Assembly (NCBI RefSeq): GCF_000474945.1
Contig: NZ_AXDW01000011.1
Coordinates: forward strand, 124,001 to 188,000
DNA length: 64,000 bases
Source of the DNA: Solimonas soli DSM 21787
GTDB taxonomy: Bacteria > Pseudomonadota > Gammaproteobacteria > Nevskiales > Nevskiaceae
Direction of reading: 5' to 3'
This document shows positions 36,972-44,940 of the stretch, piece after piece. Every line of letters begins with the position of its first letter. Position 1 is the stretch's first letter. The position numbers were made by a program, and so were the translations under genes. Under the pieces are notes generated by a model. That model did no database searches, was not told the DNA's origin, and saw only the letters and a list, made by a program, of their open reading frames with translations.

Positions 36972-37080
36972 AAAGCGCTTTAACCACAGATCTCACAGAT
37001 TTCACAGAAGGACGGAGCGGAGGCCGACATGACGCTGTCAATGAGTGTCATCTGTGGAATCTGTGGTTGAGAGCTTTTTC
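36972..37080. repeat. CACAGAT-type palindromic repeat between hsaC and ipdA
   Basis: AAAAGCGCTTTAACCACAGAT at the left pairs with ATCTGTGGTTGAGAGCTTTT at the right, and inner CACAGAT/ATCTGTG copies extend the pairing. The element fills the whole 109-bp gap: it starts at the hsaC stop and ends at the ipdA ATG. It may therefore supply the ipdA leader. No coding capacity is seen. Confidence 0.7.
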
Positions 37081-37989
37081 ATGCTGAACAAGCAAATGAC
37101 GGCGGCCGACGTCGTCGCGACGCTGCGCGACGGCATGACGATCGGCATCGGCGGCTGGGGCCCGCGCCGCAAGCCGATGGCCATCGTCCGCGAGATCCTG
37201 CGTTCGCCGCTCAAGGATCTGACCGTCGTCGGCTACGGCGGCACCGACATGGGCATGCTGTGCGCGGCCGGCAAGGTCAGGAAGCTGATCTACGGCTTCG
37301 TCTCGCTCGATTTCATTCCGCTCGAACCGTACTTCCGCAAGGCGCGCGAGGCCGGCCAGATCGAGGCGATGGAACTCGACGAGGGCCAGCTGCATTGGGG
37401 CCTGCGCGCGGCGGCGATGCGCCTGCCGTTCCTGCCGACGCGCATCGGCCTCGCCACCGACCAGCCGGGCAAGATCAATCCGCAGTTCCGCACGGTGACC
37501 TCGCCGTATGCGGACGGCGAAGTGTTGCTGGCGATGCCGGCGATCAAGCTCGATGTCGCGCTGCTGCACGTGCACAAGGCCGACAAGCTCGGCAACACGC
37601 GCCTCTATGCGCCCGATCCGTTCTTCGACGAATGGTTCGCGCGCGCCGCCGAGCGCTGCTACGTCAGCAGCGAGGAAGTCGTCGAGCGCATCGCCAGCGA
37701 CGAGACCGACGCCAGGTTCAATCCCTTCGAGCGCAACCTCGTCAGCGGCGTGGTCGCGGCGCGCGGTGGCGCCCATCCCACATCCAATGTTTCGACGTCC
37801 AACGTGTCGACGCAGTGCGGCGGCTACGGCTGGGATGCGGCGCATCTGAAGCGCTACTGCGATTCGGCCGAGCAGGACGGTGGCTGGGCGCAGTACGCCA
37901 GCGAATTCCTCGCCGGCGACGAAGCGGCGTACCAGCAGGCCGTCGGCGGCGTCGATGCCATCACCCAACTGCCGCGGCAGGTGTTCTGA
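37081..37989 (+). CDS. ipdA: IpdA, CoA-transferase-family alpha subunit (COCHEA-CoA hydrolase)
   Basis: The 302-residue protein has a family I CoA-transferase alpha fold (DGMTIGIGGWGPRRKPMAIV, LTVVGYGGTDMGML). Actinobacterial IpdA pairs with IpdB to open the last steroid ring, hydrolysing COCHEA-CoA rather than transferring CoA. GGWGxRRKPM is characteristic of IpdA. The ipdB gene follows two bases after the stop. The start MLNKQM lies directly after the palindromic repeat; an in-frame start inside the repeat is possible but unlikely. Confidence 0.9.
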   Translation: MLNKQMTAADVVATLRDGMTIGIGGWGPRRKPMAIVREILRSPLKDLTVVGYGGTDMGMLCAAGKVRKLIYGFVSLDFIPLEPYFRKAREAGQIEAMELDEGQLHWGLRAAAMRLPFLPTRIGLATDQPGKINPQFRTVTSPYADGEVLLAMPAIKLDVALLHVHKADKLGNTRLYAPDPFFDEWFARAAERCYVSSEEVVERIASDETDARFNPFERNLVSGVVAARGGAHPTSNVSTSNVSTQCGGYGWDAAHLKRYCDSAEQDGGWAQYASEFLAGDEAAYQQAVGGVDAITQLPRQVF

Positions 37990-37991
37990 TC

Positions 37992-38813
37992 ATGAGCCAA
38001 ACAAGCAATGCCGCGAACTTCACGCTCGCCGAACTGCTGATCTGCGCCTGCGCCGAGGTGTGGCGCGACGAGGGCGAGGTTCTGGCGACCGGCATCGGCA
38101 TCATCCCGCGCCTCGCGCAGGGCCTCGCCAAGCTGACGCACAGCCCCGAGCTGATGATCACCGACGGCGAGGCCTGCCTCACCGAAGAGCCGGTGACGAT
38201 CGGCGCGAAGAACCACGAGGGCCGCGCCTATGCCGGCTGGATGCCGTACTCGCGCGTGTTCGACAACCTCTGGGGCGGCCGCCGTCATGCGCTGGTCGGC
38301 CCGGTGCAGGTCGATCGCTGGGGACAGGCGAACATTTCCTGCATCGGCGATTTCGCCAGGCCCAAGCGCCAGCTGCTCGGCCTGCGCGGCTTTCCCGGCA
38401 ACAGCATCAATCACGTCAATTCCTTCTTCGTGCCGAACCATGGCCCGCGCGTGTTCGTCGACAAGGAAGTCGACGTCGTCTGCTCGGTCGGCTATCGCAA
38501 GGAGCGCTGGCCGGCCGGCGTGAAGAAGGACTACCTGCGCATCGCGCGCATCGTCACCGATCTGTGCGTGATGGATTTCGGCGGCCGCAGCGAAGACAGC
38601 GAGCATGCGATCCGCGTCATCAGCCTGCACCCGGGCGTGAGCTTCGCGCAGGTGCAGGCCGCGACCGGCTTCCCGCTGCTGAAGATCGAAGACTTGGGCG
38701 AGACCGCGTATCCGACGGCCGAACAGCTCGCGCTGATCCGCAAGCTCGATCCGAAGGACCTGCGCAGCAAGCAGCTCAAGGACAATCCATCCGGCGTGAG
38801 GAAAGCCGCGTGA
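37992..38813 (+). CDS. ipdB: IpdB, CoA-transferase-family beta subunit
   Basis: The 273-residue partner of IpdA has a beta-type CoA-transferase fold (EVLATGIGIIPRLAQGLAKL, GGRRHALVGPVQVDRWGQAN). The immediate order ipdA-ipdB and their matching lengths support a heterotetrameric ring-opening hydrolase for the HIP-CoA pathway. Its last four bases overlap the GTG start of the DUF35 gene, so translation is coupled. Confidence 0.9.
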   Translation: MSQTSNAANFTLAELLICACAEVWRDEGEVLATGIGIIPRLAQGLAKLTHSPELMITDGEACLTEEPVTIGAKNHEGRAYAGWMPYSRVFDNLWGGRRHALVGPVQVDRWGQANISCIGDFARPKRQLLGLRGFPGNSINHVNSFFVPNHGPRVFVDKEVDVVCSVGYRKERWPAGVKKDYLRIARIVTDLCVMDFGGRSEDSEHAIRVISLHPGVSFAQVQAATGFPLLKIEDLGETAYPTAEQLALIRKLDPKDLRSKQLKDNPSGVRKAA

Positions 38814-39262
38814 ACGACACCGTCGCCGGTTGCAACGCGCAGCCCTTCCTCGAAGGCTGGTTCACGCTCGACGCCGAGCGTCCGCAGCTGCTCGGCAACC
38901 GCTGCGTTGCCTGCGGCACGGTCTACTTTCCGAAGCTGAAGAGCGGCTACTGCCGCAATCCGGACTGCGACGGCGAGCGCTTCGAGGAGACGCCGCTGTC
39001 GCGCAGCGGCGCACTGTGGTCGTACAGCAACGCCGCCTACCAGCCGCCGGAGCCGTATGCGCAGGTCGACAAGGACGCCTTCAGGCCGTTCGCGATCGCC
39101 GCGGTCGAGCTCGACAAGGAAAAGATGATCGTGCTCGGTGCGGTGGTCGCCGGCGTCGGTGTCGAGCAGCTGAAGGTCGGCATGACGATGGAGCTGAAGC
39201 TCGGCGCGCTCGCCGACGGCAAGCTGACCTGGATGTGGGCACCCGCCGGAGCGCAGGCATGA
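38810..39262 (+). CDS. DUF35 zinc-ribbon/OB-fold protein (Ltp partner)
   Basis: The 150-residue protein has a rubredoxin-like zinc ribbon with Cys32, Cys35, Cys48 and Cys53 (RCVACG, YCRNPDC) and an OB fold. DUF35 proteins bind thiolase-like Ltp enzymes; in steroid side-chain loss the Ltp2-DUF35 complex acts as a retro-aldolase. The GTG start overlaps ipdB. Its stop overlaps the ATG of a 47-codon ORF, which appears to be the former start of the Ltp gene. Confidence 0.85.
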   Translation: MNDTVAGCNAQPFLEGWFTLDAERPQLLGNRCVACGTVYFPKLKSGYCRNPDCDGERFEETPLSRSGALWSYSNAAYQPPEPYAQVDKDAFRPFAIAAVELDKEKMIVLGAVVAGVGVEQLKVGMTMELKLGALADGKLTWMWAPAGAQA

Positions 39263-39402
39263 GCCAGGACATCGCCATTGTCGGCGTCGGCATGCACCGG
39301 GATACAGATGCGGCCGCAGGCCGCGCTTCTGCCCCTCGCCCGCTTGCGGGAGAGGGGAGGGCCGCCCGCCGGGCGGGCGCTGGGGTGAGGACGGGTGCAT
39401 GA
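39259..39402 (+). pseudogene. 47-codon ORF: displaced 5' end of the Ltp thiolase gene
   Basis: It opens with MSQDIAIVGVGMH, which parallels the start of the thiolase just downstream (MSTTRDIAILGAGMH). It then runs through a CCCTCTCCCGC-type repeat, which is translated as RASAPRPLAGEG. Its ATG overlaps the DUF35 stop and its own TGA overlaps the ATG of the real thiolase gene at 39399. It is either a dead remnant or a coupling ORF that carries ribosomes from DUF35 to the thiolase. Confidence 0.65.
39332..39390. repeat. CCCTCTCCCGC-type palindromic repeat
   Basis: CCCCTCGCCCGC and GCGGGAGAGGGG pair around TT, followed by a second stem GCCCGCC/GGGCGGGC and TGGGGTGAGG. The copy is inserted between the two versions of the thiolase 5' end and is read through by the 47-codon ORF. 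Confidence 0.8.
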
Positions 39403-40586
39403 GCACAACGCGTGATATCGCCATCCTGGGTGCGGGCATGCACCCGTGGGGCAAGTGGGGCAGGAATTTCGTCGAATACGGCGTCGTCGCGGCGCGCGCC
39501 GCCCTCGCCGACGCCGGCGTGCCGTGGCGCGACGTGCAGTTCGTGTCCGGCGCGGCGACGATCCGCAACGGTTATCCCGGCCAGGTCGCCGGCGCGACCT
39601 TCGCGCAGGCGCTCGGCTGGCAGGGCGCGCAGGTCAACACCTCGTATGCCGCCTGCGCCTCGGGCTCGCAGGCGCTGGCCGCGGCGCGCGCCAAGATTCT
39701 CGCCGGCGAGTGCGAGGTCGCGCTGGTGATCGGTTCCGACACCACACCGAAGGGCTTCCTCAAGCCGCAGCCCGGCGACCGGCCGGACGATCCGGACTGG
39801 GTGCGCTTTCGCATCGGCATCACCAATCCGACCTACTTCGCGCTGTACGCGCGCCGGCGCATGGCGATGTACGGCGACACGCTCGCCGATTTCGCGGCGG
39901 TGAAAGTGAAGAACGCCGAGCACGGCCTGAGCAATCCGAACGCGCGCTACCGCAAGGCCTTCAAGGCCGATGAAGTCGCCGCTTCGCCGATCGTCGCCGA
40001 TCCGCTGCGCCTGATGGACATCTGCGCGACCTCGGACGGCGCCGCGGCGCTGATCGTTTCCAGCCTCGCGTATGCATCGAGGATCGGCAAGGCCAATGCG
40101 CCGCGCGTCGCGGCGGTGTCGACGGTGACGCCGAGCTTCGCCTCGGCGCTGGTCGAGATGCCGGACATCGCGACCGATTCGGCGATCGCCGCGCCGGCGC
40201 AGAGCTTCCGCGCCGCGCTGCCGAGGAAGGCCTACGAGCAGGCCGGCATCGGGCCCGAGGACGTCAGCGTCGCCGAGGTCTACGACCTGTCGACCGCGCT
40301 CGAGCTCGACTGGATGGAAGACCTGCAACTCTGCGCACGCGGCGAGGCGGCGCACTTGCTGCGCGCCGGCGAGACGCGGATCGGCGGCCGCATCCCGGTC
40401 AATCCTTCCGGTGGCCTGGCCTGCTTCGGCGAAGCGGTGCCGGCGCAGGCGCTCGCGCAGGTCTGCGAGCTGACCTGGCAGCTGCGCGGCCAGGCCGGCG
40501 CGCGCCAGGTCGCCGATGCCAAGGTCGGCATCACCGCGAACCAGGGCCTGTTCGGCCACGGCTCGTCGGTGATCGTGAAACGCTGA
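39399..40586 (+). CDS. Thiolase-like lipid-transfer protein (Ltp2-type)
   Basis: The 395-residue protein is of the SCP-2/Ltp thiolase branch, with the nucleophile-position Cys86 (TSYAACASGSQALA) and the C-terminal GGLACFGEAVPA and GLFGHGSS. The thiolase HP motif is altered, as in aldolase-type Ltp enzymes. With the DUF35 gene just upstream, it probably cleaves a C-C bond of a steroid side chain or of a late CoA intermediate. ATG 39399 overlaps the stop of the upstream short ORF. Confidence 0.85.
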   Translation: MSTTRDIAILGAGMHPWGKWGRNFVEYGVVAARAALADAGVPWRDVQFVSGAATIRNGYPGQVAGATFAQALGWQGAQVNTSYAACASGSQALAAARAKILAGECEVALVIGSDTTPKGFLKPQPGDRPDDPDWVRFRIGITNPTYFALYARRRMAMYGDTLADFAAVKVKNAEHGLSNPNARYRKAFKADEVAASPIVADPLRLMDICATSDGAAALIVSSLAYASRIGKANAPRVAAVSTVTPSFASALVEMPDIATDSAIAAPAQSFRAALPRKAYEQAGIGPEDVSVAEVYDLSTALELDWMEDLQLCARGEAAHLLRAGETRIGGRIPVNPSGGLACFGEAVPAQALAQVCELTWQLRGQAGARQVADAKVGITANQGLFGHGSSVIVKR

Positions 40587-40614
40587 TGCGCCGCCTGCCG
40601 ACCGGTTCCGACAG

Positions 40615-41760
40615 ATGAATCCCGCCCTGCAGACACCGCTGACGCAGATGCTCGGTTGCCGCTACCCGATCGTGCAGACGGCGATGGGCTGGGTTGCCGA
40701 CGCCAAGCTCGTCGTGGCGACGACCAATGCCGGCGGCTTCGGCTTTGTCGCCGCGGCGACGATGTCGACCGACACGCTGCGCCGCGAGATCGCCGCGGTG
40801 CGCGCGGCGTGCAGCGGCAGGTTCGGCGTCAACTTCCACATGTTCCAGCCGAACGCGCGCGAGGTCATCGAGCTGGTGCTCGACAACGCCGATCGTGTGC
40901 GCGCGGTGTCGTATGGCCGCGGCCCGGATGCCAGGACCATCCAGCGTTTCAAGGACGCCGGCGTGCTGTGCATGCCGACGGTCGGCGCGCTGAAGCATGC
41001 GATCAAGGCCGTCGAACTCGGCGCCGACATCATCACCGTGCAGGGCGGCGAAGGCGGTGGCCATACCGGCTCGGTGCCGACGACCTTGCTGCTGCCGCAG
41101 GTGCTGGACGCGGTGAAGGTGCCGGTGGTCGCCGCCGGCGGCTTCCACAGCGGCCGCGGCCTCGCCGGCGCGCTCGCCTATGGCGCCGCCGGCATCGCCA
41201 TGGGCACGCGCTTCCTGATGACGGCCGAGTCGCCGGTGCCGCGCGCGACGCTGGAGAAGTACATCGCGGTCAAGGAGCCGGCACAGATTCGTGCGTCGAC
41301 CGCCGTCGACGGCATGCCGCAGCGCATGATCGACAACCCCTTCCTCCTGCGCCTCGAAAGCGGCGGCCTGCTGCACCGCCTGTGCGTCGCGCTGGCGAGC
41401 GCCTGGCGCTGGCGCGCGCACACCGGCATGTCGCTCGCACACATGGCGAAGACTTTCGTCGGCGCGCTGCGCGAAGGCGACAGCGCCATCCAGACGATGA
41501 TGGCCGCCAATGCGCCGGTGCTGATCCAGCGCGCGATGGTCGAAGGCCGTCCGGATGAAGGCGTGCTGCCGAGCGGTCAGGTCGCCGCCGTGATCGATTC
41601 ATTGCCGGCGGTCGCGGAGCTGATCGGCAGCATCATCAGCGAAGCCGAACAACGCCTCGCTGCGCTCGGCGCCCTCTCCCCCGCGCCCTCTGCCGCGAGC
41701 GCCAGAGGGGAGCAAGGGCGCGCCGACTCGTTGCCTCTGCCGCTGGCGGGAGAGGGTTAG
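40615..41760 (+). CDS. ipdC: IpdC-like flavin-dependent oxidoreductase (nitronate monooxygenase family)
   Basis: The 381-residue protein has the FMN-binding barrel of the 2-nitropropane dioxygenase group (PIVQTAMGWVADAKLV, TVQGGEGGGHTGSV, PVVAAGGFHSGRGLAGAL, MGTRFLMTAE). IpdC in actinobacteria acts on 5-OH-HIC-CoA in the C/D-ring pathway. The neighbours ipdA, ipdB and echA20 support this. The last 29 or so residues (from about 353, ALSPAPSAASARGEQG) are encoded by a palindromic repeat and are unlikely to belong to the original protein. Confidence 0.87.
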   Translation: MNPALQTPLTQMLGCRYPIVQTAMGWVADAKLVVATTNAGGFGFVAAATMSTDTLRREIAAVRAACSGRFGVNFHMFQPNAREVIELVLDNADRVRAVSYGRGPDARTIQRFKDAGVLCMPTVGALKHAIKAVELGADIITVQGGEGGGHTGSVPTTLLLPQVLDAVKVPVVAAGGFHSGRGLAGALAYGAAGIAMGTRFLMTAESPVPRATLEKYIAVKEPAQIRASTAVDGMPQRMIDNPFLLRLESGGLLHRLCVALASAWRWRAHTGMSLAHMAKTFVGALREGDSAIQTMMAANAPVLIQRAMVEGRPDEGVLPSGQVAAVIDSLPAVAELIGSIISEAEQRLAALGALSPAPSAASARGEQGRADSLPLPLAGEG

Positions 41761-41782
41761 GGACAGGGCGGCGCGCAGCGCC
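41671..41782. repeat. CCCTCTCCC-type repeat overlapping the ipdC 3' end
   Basis: Two imperfect stems are visible, CCCTCTGCCGCGAGCGCCAG with GAGGG and GCCTCTGCCGCTGGCGGGAG with AGGGTTAGGGACAGGG. It belongs to the same family as the copies at 33178, 39332 and 46126. It lies across the ipdC stop and ends before the echA20 ribosome-binding site. Confidence 0.75.
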
Positions 41783-41805
41783 GAAGACGGAACGAGAGAA
41801 ACGAT

Positions 41806-42567
41806 ATGAGCCACGGATTCCAGACGACGATCGCCGACGGCATCGCCGAGCTCGTCATCAACCGCCCGCCGGTCAATGCGCTCGACGACGCCGGCTGGCA
41901 CGCGCTCGCCGACGAGATCGAGCGCCTCGGCGTCGATCCGGACGCGCGCGTCATCGTGCTGCGCGCCGAGGGCCGCGGCTTCTGTGCCGGCGTCGACATC
42001 AAGGAACTCGACGCGCATCCCGAACGCATCGTCTCGGTCAACGCCGGCAACTACCGCTCGTTCCGCGCCGTGCACCGCAATCCGCTGCCGGTCATCGTCG
42101 CCGTGCACGGCTTCGTGCTCGGCGGCGGCATCGGTCTGACCGGCGCCGCCGACATCGTCGTCGCCGCCGCCGACGCCACCTTCGGCGTGCCGGAAGTCGA
42201 TCGCGGCGCGATGGGCGGCGGCGCGCATCTGCAGCGCCTGTTGCCGGTGCAGAAGGTGCGCATGATGTATTTCACCGGCGAGCCGATCACGGCGGCCGAG
42301 GCGCATCGCCTCGGCGCGATCGAGCGCGTCGTGCCGCGCGCCGAGCTGCGCGAAGCCGCTTTGACGATCGCGCGCAAGATCGCCGCCAAGTCGACGGCGA
42401 TGATCCGCCTCGCCAAGGAATCGCTGAACGGCATCGAGGACGGCAACCTCGAAGACAAGTACCGCTGGGAGCAGGGCTTCACGCTGCAGGCCTACAGCGA
42501 AAAGGATTCCGCGGAAACACGCCGCGCGTTCGTCGAGAAGCGCGAAGCCAACTTCAAAAACTCATGA
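41806..42567 (+). CDS. echA20: Enoyl-CoA hydratase/isomerase family, EchA20-like
   Basis: The 253-residue crotonase-fold protein has the oxyanion segments GRGFCAGVDIKEL and VLGGGIGLTGAADIVVA and then FGVPEVDRGAMGGGAHL. This pattern matches Mycobacterium EchA20, which hydrolyses the D-ring in HIEC-CoA, better than ordinary hydratases. Position between ipdC and the dehydrogenase genes agrees. Its stop overlaps the next start (ATGA). Confidence 0.87.
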   Translation: MSHGFQTTIADGIAELVINRPPVNALDDAGWHALADEIERLGVDPDARVIVLRAEGRGFCAGVDIKELDAHPERIVSVNAGNYRSFRAVHRNPLPVIVAVHGFVLGGGIGLTGAADIVVAAADATFGVPEVDRGAMGGGAHLQRLLPVQKVRMMYFTGEPITAAEAHRLGAIERVVPRAELREAALTIARKIAAKSTAMIRLAKESLNGIEDGNLEDKYRWEQGFTLQAYSEKDSAETRRAFVEKREANFKNS

Positions 42568-43739
42568 GACTGATCTACACCGAGCGGCAGAAGCAGTTCC
42601 GCGAAGAGATTCGCGACTGGCTCGCTGCCCATGTGCCGAAGGCGCCGCTGCCGAGCTTCGACACCGAAGAAGGCTTCGAGGCGCATCGCCGCTGGGAAGC
42701 GACCCTGTTCGAGGGGCGCTGGAGCGCGGTGACGTGGCCGAAGGAGTATGGCGGCCGCGGCTGCGACCTGATCGAGTGGCTGATCTTCGAAGAGGAATAC
42801 TGGCGCGCCGGCGCGCCGCTGCGCGTCAACCAGAACGGCGTGTTCCTGCTCGCGCCGACGCTGATGGAATACGGCAGCGACGAACAGAAGGCGCGCTTCC
42901 TGCCGCGCATGGCCTCCGGCCAGGACATCTGGGCGCAGGGCTGGTCCGAGCCGGGCGCCGGTTCCGACATGGCGGCGATCCGCAGCAGGGCGGTGCGCGA
43001 CGGCGACCATTACGTCATCAACGGCCAGAAGACCTGGTCGACGCGCGCGGTGTGGGCCGACTGGCTGTTCGGCATGTTCCGCACCGATCCGGCGTCGAGC
43101 CGGCATCACGGCCTGACCTTCATCCTGCTGCCGCTCGATCTGCCGGGCATCACCATCCGCCCGATCAAGCAGCTCAACGGCCTGCCGGGCTTCGCCGAGA
43201 TTTTCTTCGACGATGTGCGCGTGCCGGTCGAGAACCGCCTCGGCGACGAAGGCGCCGGCTGGAACGTGGCGATGGCGACGGCCGGTTTCGAACGCGGCCT
43301 GATGCTGCGCTCGCCGGCGCGCTTCCAGCAGACCGCGCGCAAGCTCGTCGATCTGTACCTGCGGCACCGCGAATCCGCCGATGCCGATCCGGGCATCCGC
43401 GACGCGGTGATGAAGAGCTGGATGGACGCCGAGGCCTACACGCTGGCCACCTACCGCACGGCCAGCCGCCTGGGCAAGGGCGCGAAGATCGGCGCCGAGG
43501 CCAGCACCAACAAGATCTTCTGGTCCGAGCTCGATCTCTTGATGCACGAAACGGCGATGCGCATTCTCGGCCCCTACGGCGAGCTGATGCCGGAAGCGCC
43601 GGACGGCGGGCCGTTCGGGCACGAGCACGCGGCCTGGCTCGACGGCTTCCTGTTCGCGCAGGCCGGGCCGATCTACGCCGGCACCAACGAGATCCAGAGA
43701 AACATCATCGCCGAGCGCATGTTGGGGCTGCCGCGCTGA
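42564..43739 (+). CDS. Acyl-CoA dehydrogenase of the steroid C/D-ring group (FadE30/IpdE-like)
   Basis: The 391-residue full-length dehydrogenase has FAD-binding segments WAQGWSEPGAGSDMA and GQKTWSTRAVWADW and the C-terminal IYAGTNEIQRNIIAERMLG. Steroid-type dehydrogenases of this locus desaturate HIP-CoA or later CoA esters. Translation is coupled to echA20 by a 4-base overlap. The next gene encodes a second, shorter dehydrogenase, so a heteromeric alpha2beta2 enzyme, as known for several steroid FadE pairs, is possible. Confidence 0.88.
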   Translation: MRLIYTERQKQFREEIRDWLAAHVPKAPLPSFDTEEGFEAHRRWEATLFEGRWSAVTWPKEYGGRGCDLIEWLIFEEEYWRAGAPLRVNQNGVFLLAPTLMEYGSDEQKARFLPRMASGQDIWAQGWSEPGAGSDMAAIRSRAVRDGDHYVINGQKTWSTRAVWADWLFGMFRTDPASSRHHGLTFILLPLDLPGITIRPIKQLNGLPGFAEIFFDDVRVPVENRLGDEGAGWNVAMATAGFERGLMLRSPARFQQTARKLVDLYLRHRESADADPGIRDAVMKSWMDAEAYTLATYRTASRLGKGAKIGAEASTNKIFWSELDLLMHETAMRILGPYGELMPEAPDGGPFGHEHAAWLDGFLFAQAGPIYAGTNEIQRNIIAERMLGLPR

Positions 43740-43854
43740 TGCGCGTCGTCCGTGATCAGCGACTGGTGACTTGTGATTCGTAGAAGCGCGTGACGCACCG
43801 ACGAATCTTCATTTGCCAATCGCCAATCACGCATCACCAATCACGGGGAAAGAG
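43740..43854. repeat. Degenerate GTGATT/AATCAC hairpin spacer
   Basis: The gap between the two dehydrogenase genes contains GTGATCAGCGACTGGTGACT with TGTGATTCGT and, facing it, ACGAATCTTC and CCAATCACGCATCACCAATC. Repeated GTGATTGG-like units pair across a loop. It looks like an intergenic palindromic repeat, unlike the surrounding coding DNA and lower in GC. Confidence 0.55.
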
Positions 43855-44940
43855 ATGGATTTCACCTTCGAAGACCAGCAGCTCGCGTTCCGCGACGCGA
43901 TCCACAAGTTCCTGATGGTGGAAGCGGCGCCGGAAATGCTGCGCGAGATCTGGGAGACGACCAAGAGCGGCCGCTCCGCCGAGTTGCGCGCCAAGCTCGC
44001 CGACCAGGGCCTCACCGCGCTGTCGGTGCCGGAAGAATTCGGCGGCATCAATCTCGGCGATCTGGACTGGGTGCTGGTGCAGCAGGAACTCGGCTATTTC
44101 GCGATTCCCGATTCGCTGACCGATGCCGCCTATCTGGCGGTCTATCTGCTCACGCATCTGCCGGCCGACATCAACCTCAAGCGCGACTGGCTGCCGCGCA
44201 TCGCCGCCGGCAAGGCGCGCATCGCCGTCGGCCATCCGCTCAATCCGTTCGTCGCCGACGCGGCCAATGCCGATCTGCTGCTGCTCTGGCACGACGACGA
44301 GATTCACGCGCTGAAGCCCGGCCAGATCACGGCGTCGTTCAATCCGAGCATCGACCTGTCGCGGCGCCTGTACAAGGTCGACTGGACGCCGTCGCCGGCG
44401 ACGCGCATCTGCCCCGCGAAACAGGGCCGGCAGCTGTGGAAGGACCTCGCCGATCGCGCCGCGCTCGCCGCCGCCGCGCAACTGCTCGGCCTGGCGCAGC
44501 GCATGCTCGATCTCGGCGTCGACCACGCCGCGCAGCGCAAGCAGTTCGGCAAGCCGGTCGGCTCGTTCCAGGCCGTCAAGCACCATCTCGCCGACGTCGC
44601 CGTCAAGATCGAGTTCGCCGAGCCGGTCATTCACCGCGCCGCGCAGGCGGTCGCCGAAGACGATCCGCGCCGCGCGCTGTACGTCTCGCACGCCAAGCTC
44701 GCCGCCGGCGAAGCCGCACGGCTCGCCGGCCGCAGGAGCATCCAGGCGCACGGCGCCATGGGCTACACCTGGGAAGCCGATCTGCAGATGTACATGAAGC
44801 GCGCCTGGGCCCTCGATGCGAGCTGGGGCGACGCCAAGTTCCACAAGGCGCGGGTCGCCGCCGATATCCTCGCCGGCGCCGCAGCCATCGGCCCGAGCAC
44901 CACTTTTCCGAACATGAACCCGGAGTCACACCATGGCTGA
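43855..44940 (+). CDS. Acyl-CoA dehydrogenase (second subunit type)
   Basis: The 361-residue dehydrogenase-fold protein has MDFTFEDQQLAFRDAIHKFL at the N-terminus, a shortened middle domain and a C-terminal helical domain with RKQFGKPVGSFQAVKHHLADV and QAHGAMGYTWEADLQMYMKR. The usual SEPxAGSD FAD loop is missing (AVGHPLNPFVADAA instead), as in the non-FAD-binding subunits of heteromeric steroid dehydrogenases. A partnership with the previous gene product is therefore likely. GGGGAAAGAG precedes the ATG, and the 3' end overlaps the thiolase gene by 8 bases. Confidence 0.87.
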   Translation: MDFTFEDQQLAFRDAIHKFLMVEAAPEMLREIWETTKSGRSAELRAKLADQGLTALSVPEEFGGINLGDLDWVLVQQELGYFAIPDSLTDAAYLAVYLLTHLPADINLKRDWLPRIAAGKARIAVGHPLNPFVADAANADLLLLWHDDEIHALKPGQITASFNPSIDLSRRLYKVDWTPSPATRICPAKQGRQLWKDLADRAALAAAAQLLGLAQRMLDLGVDHAAQRKQFGKPVGSFQAVKHHLADVAVKIEFAEPVIHRAAQAVAEDDPRRALYVSHAKLAAGEAARLAGRRSIQAHGAMGYTWEADLQMYMKRAWALDASWGDAKFHKARVAADILAGAAAIGPSTTFPNMNPESHHG

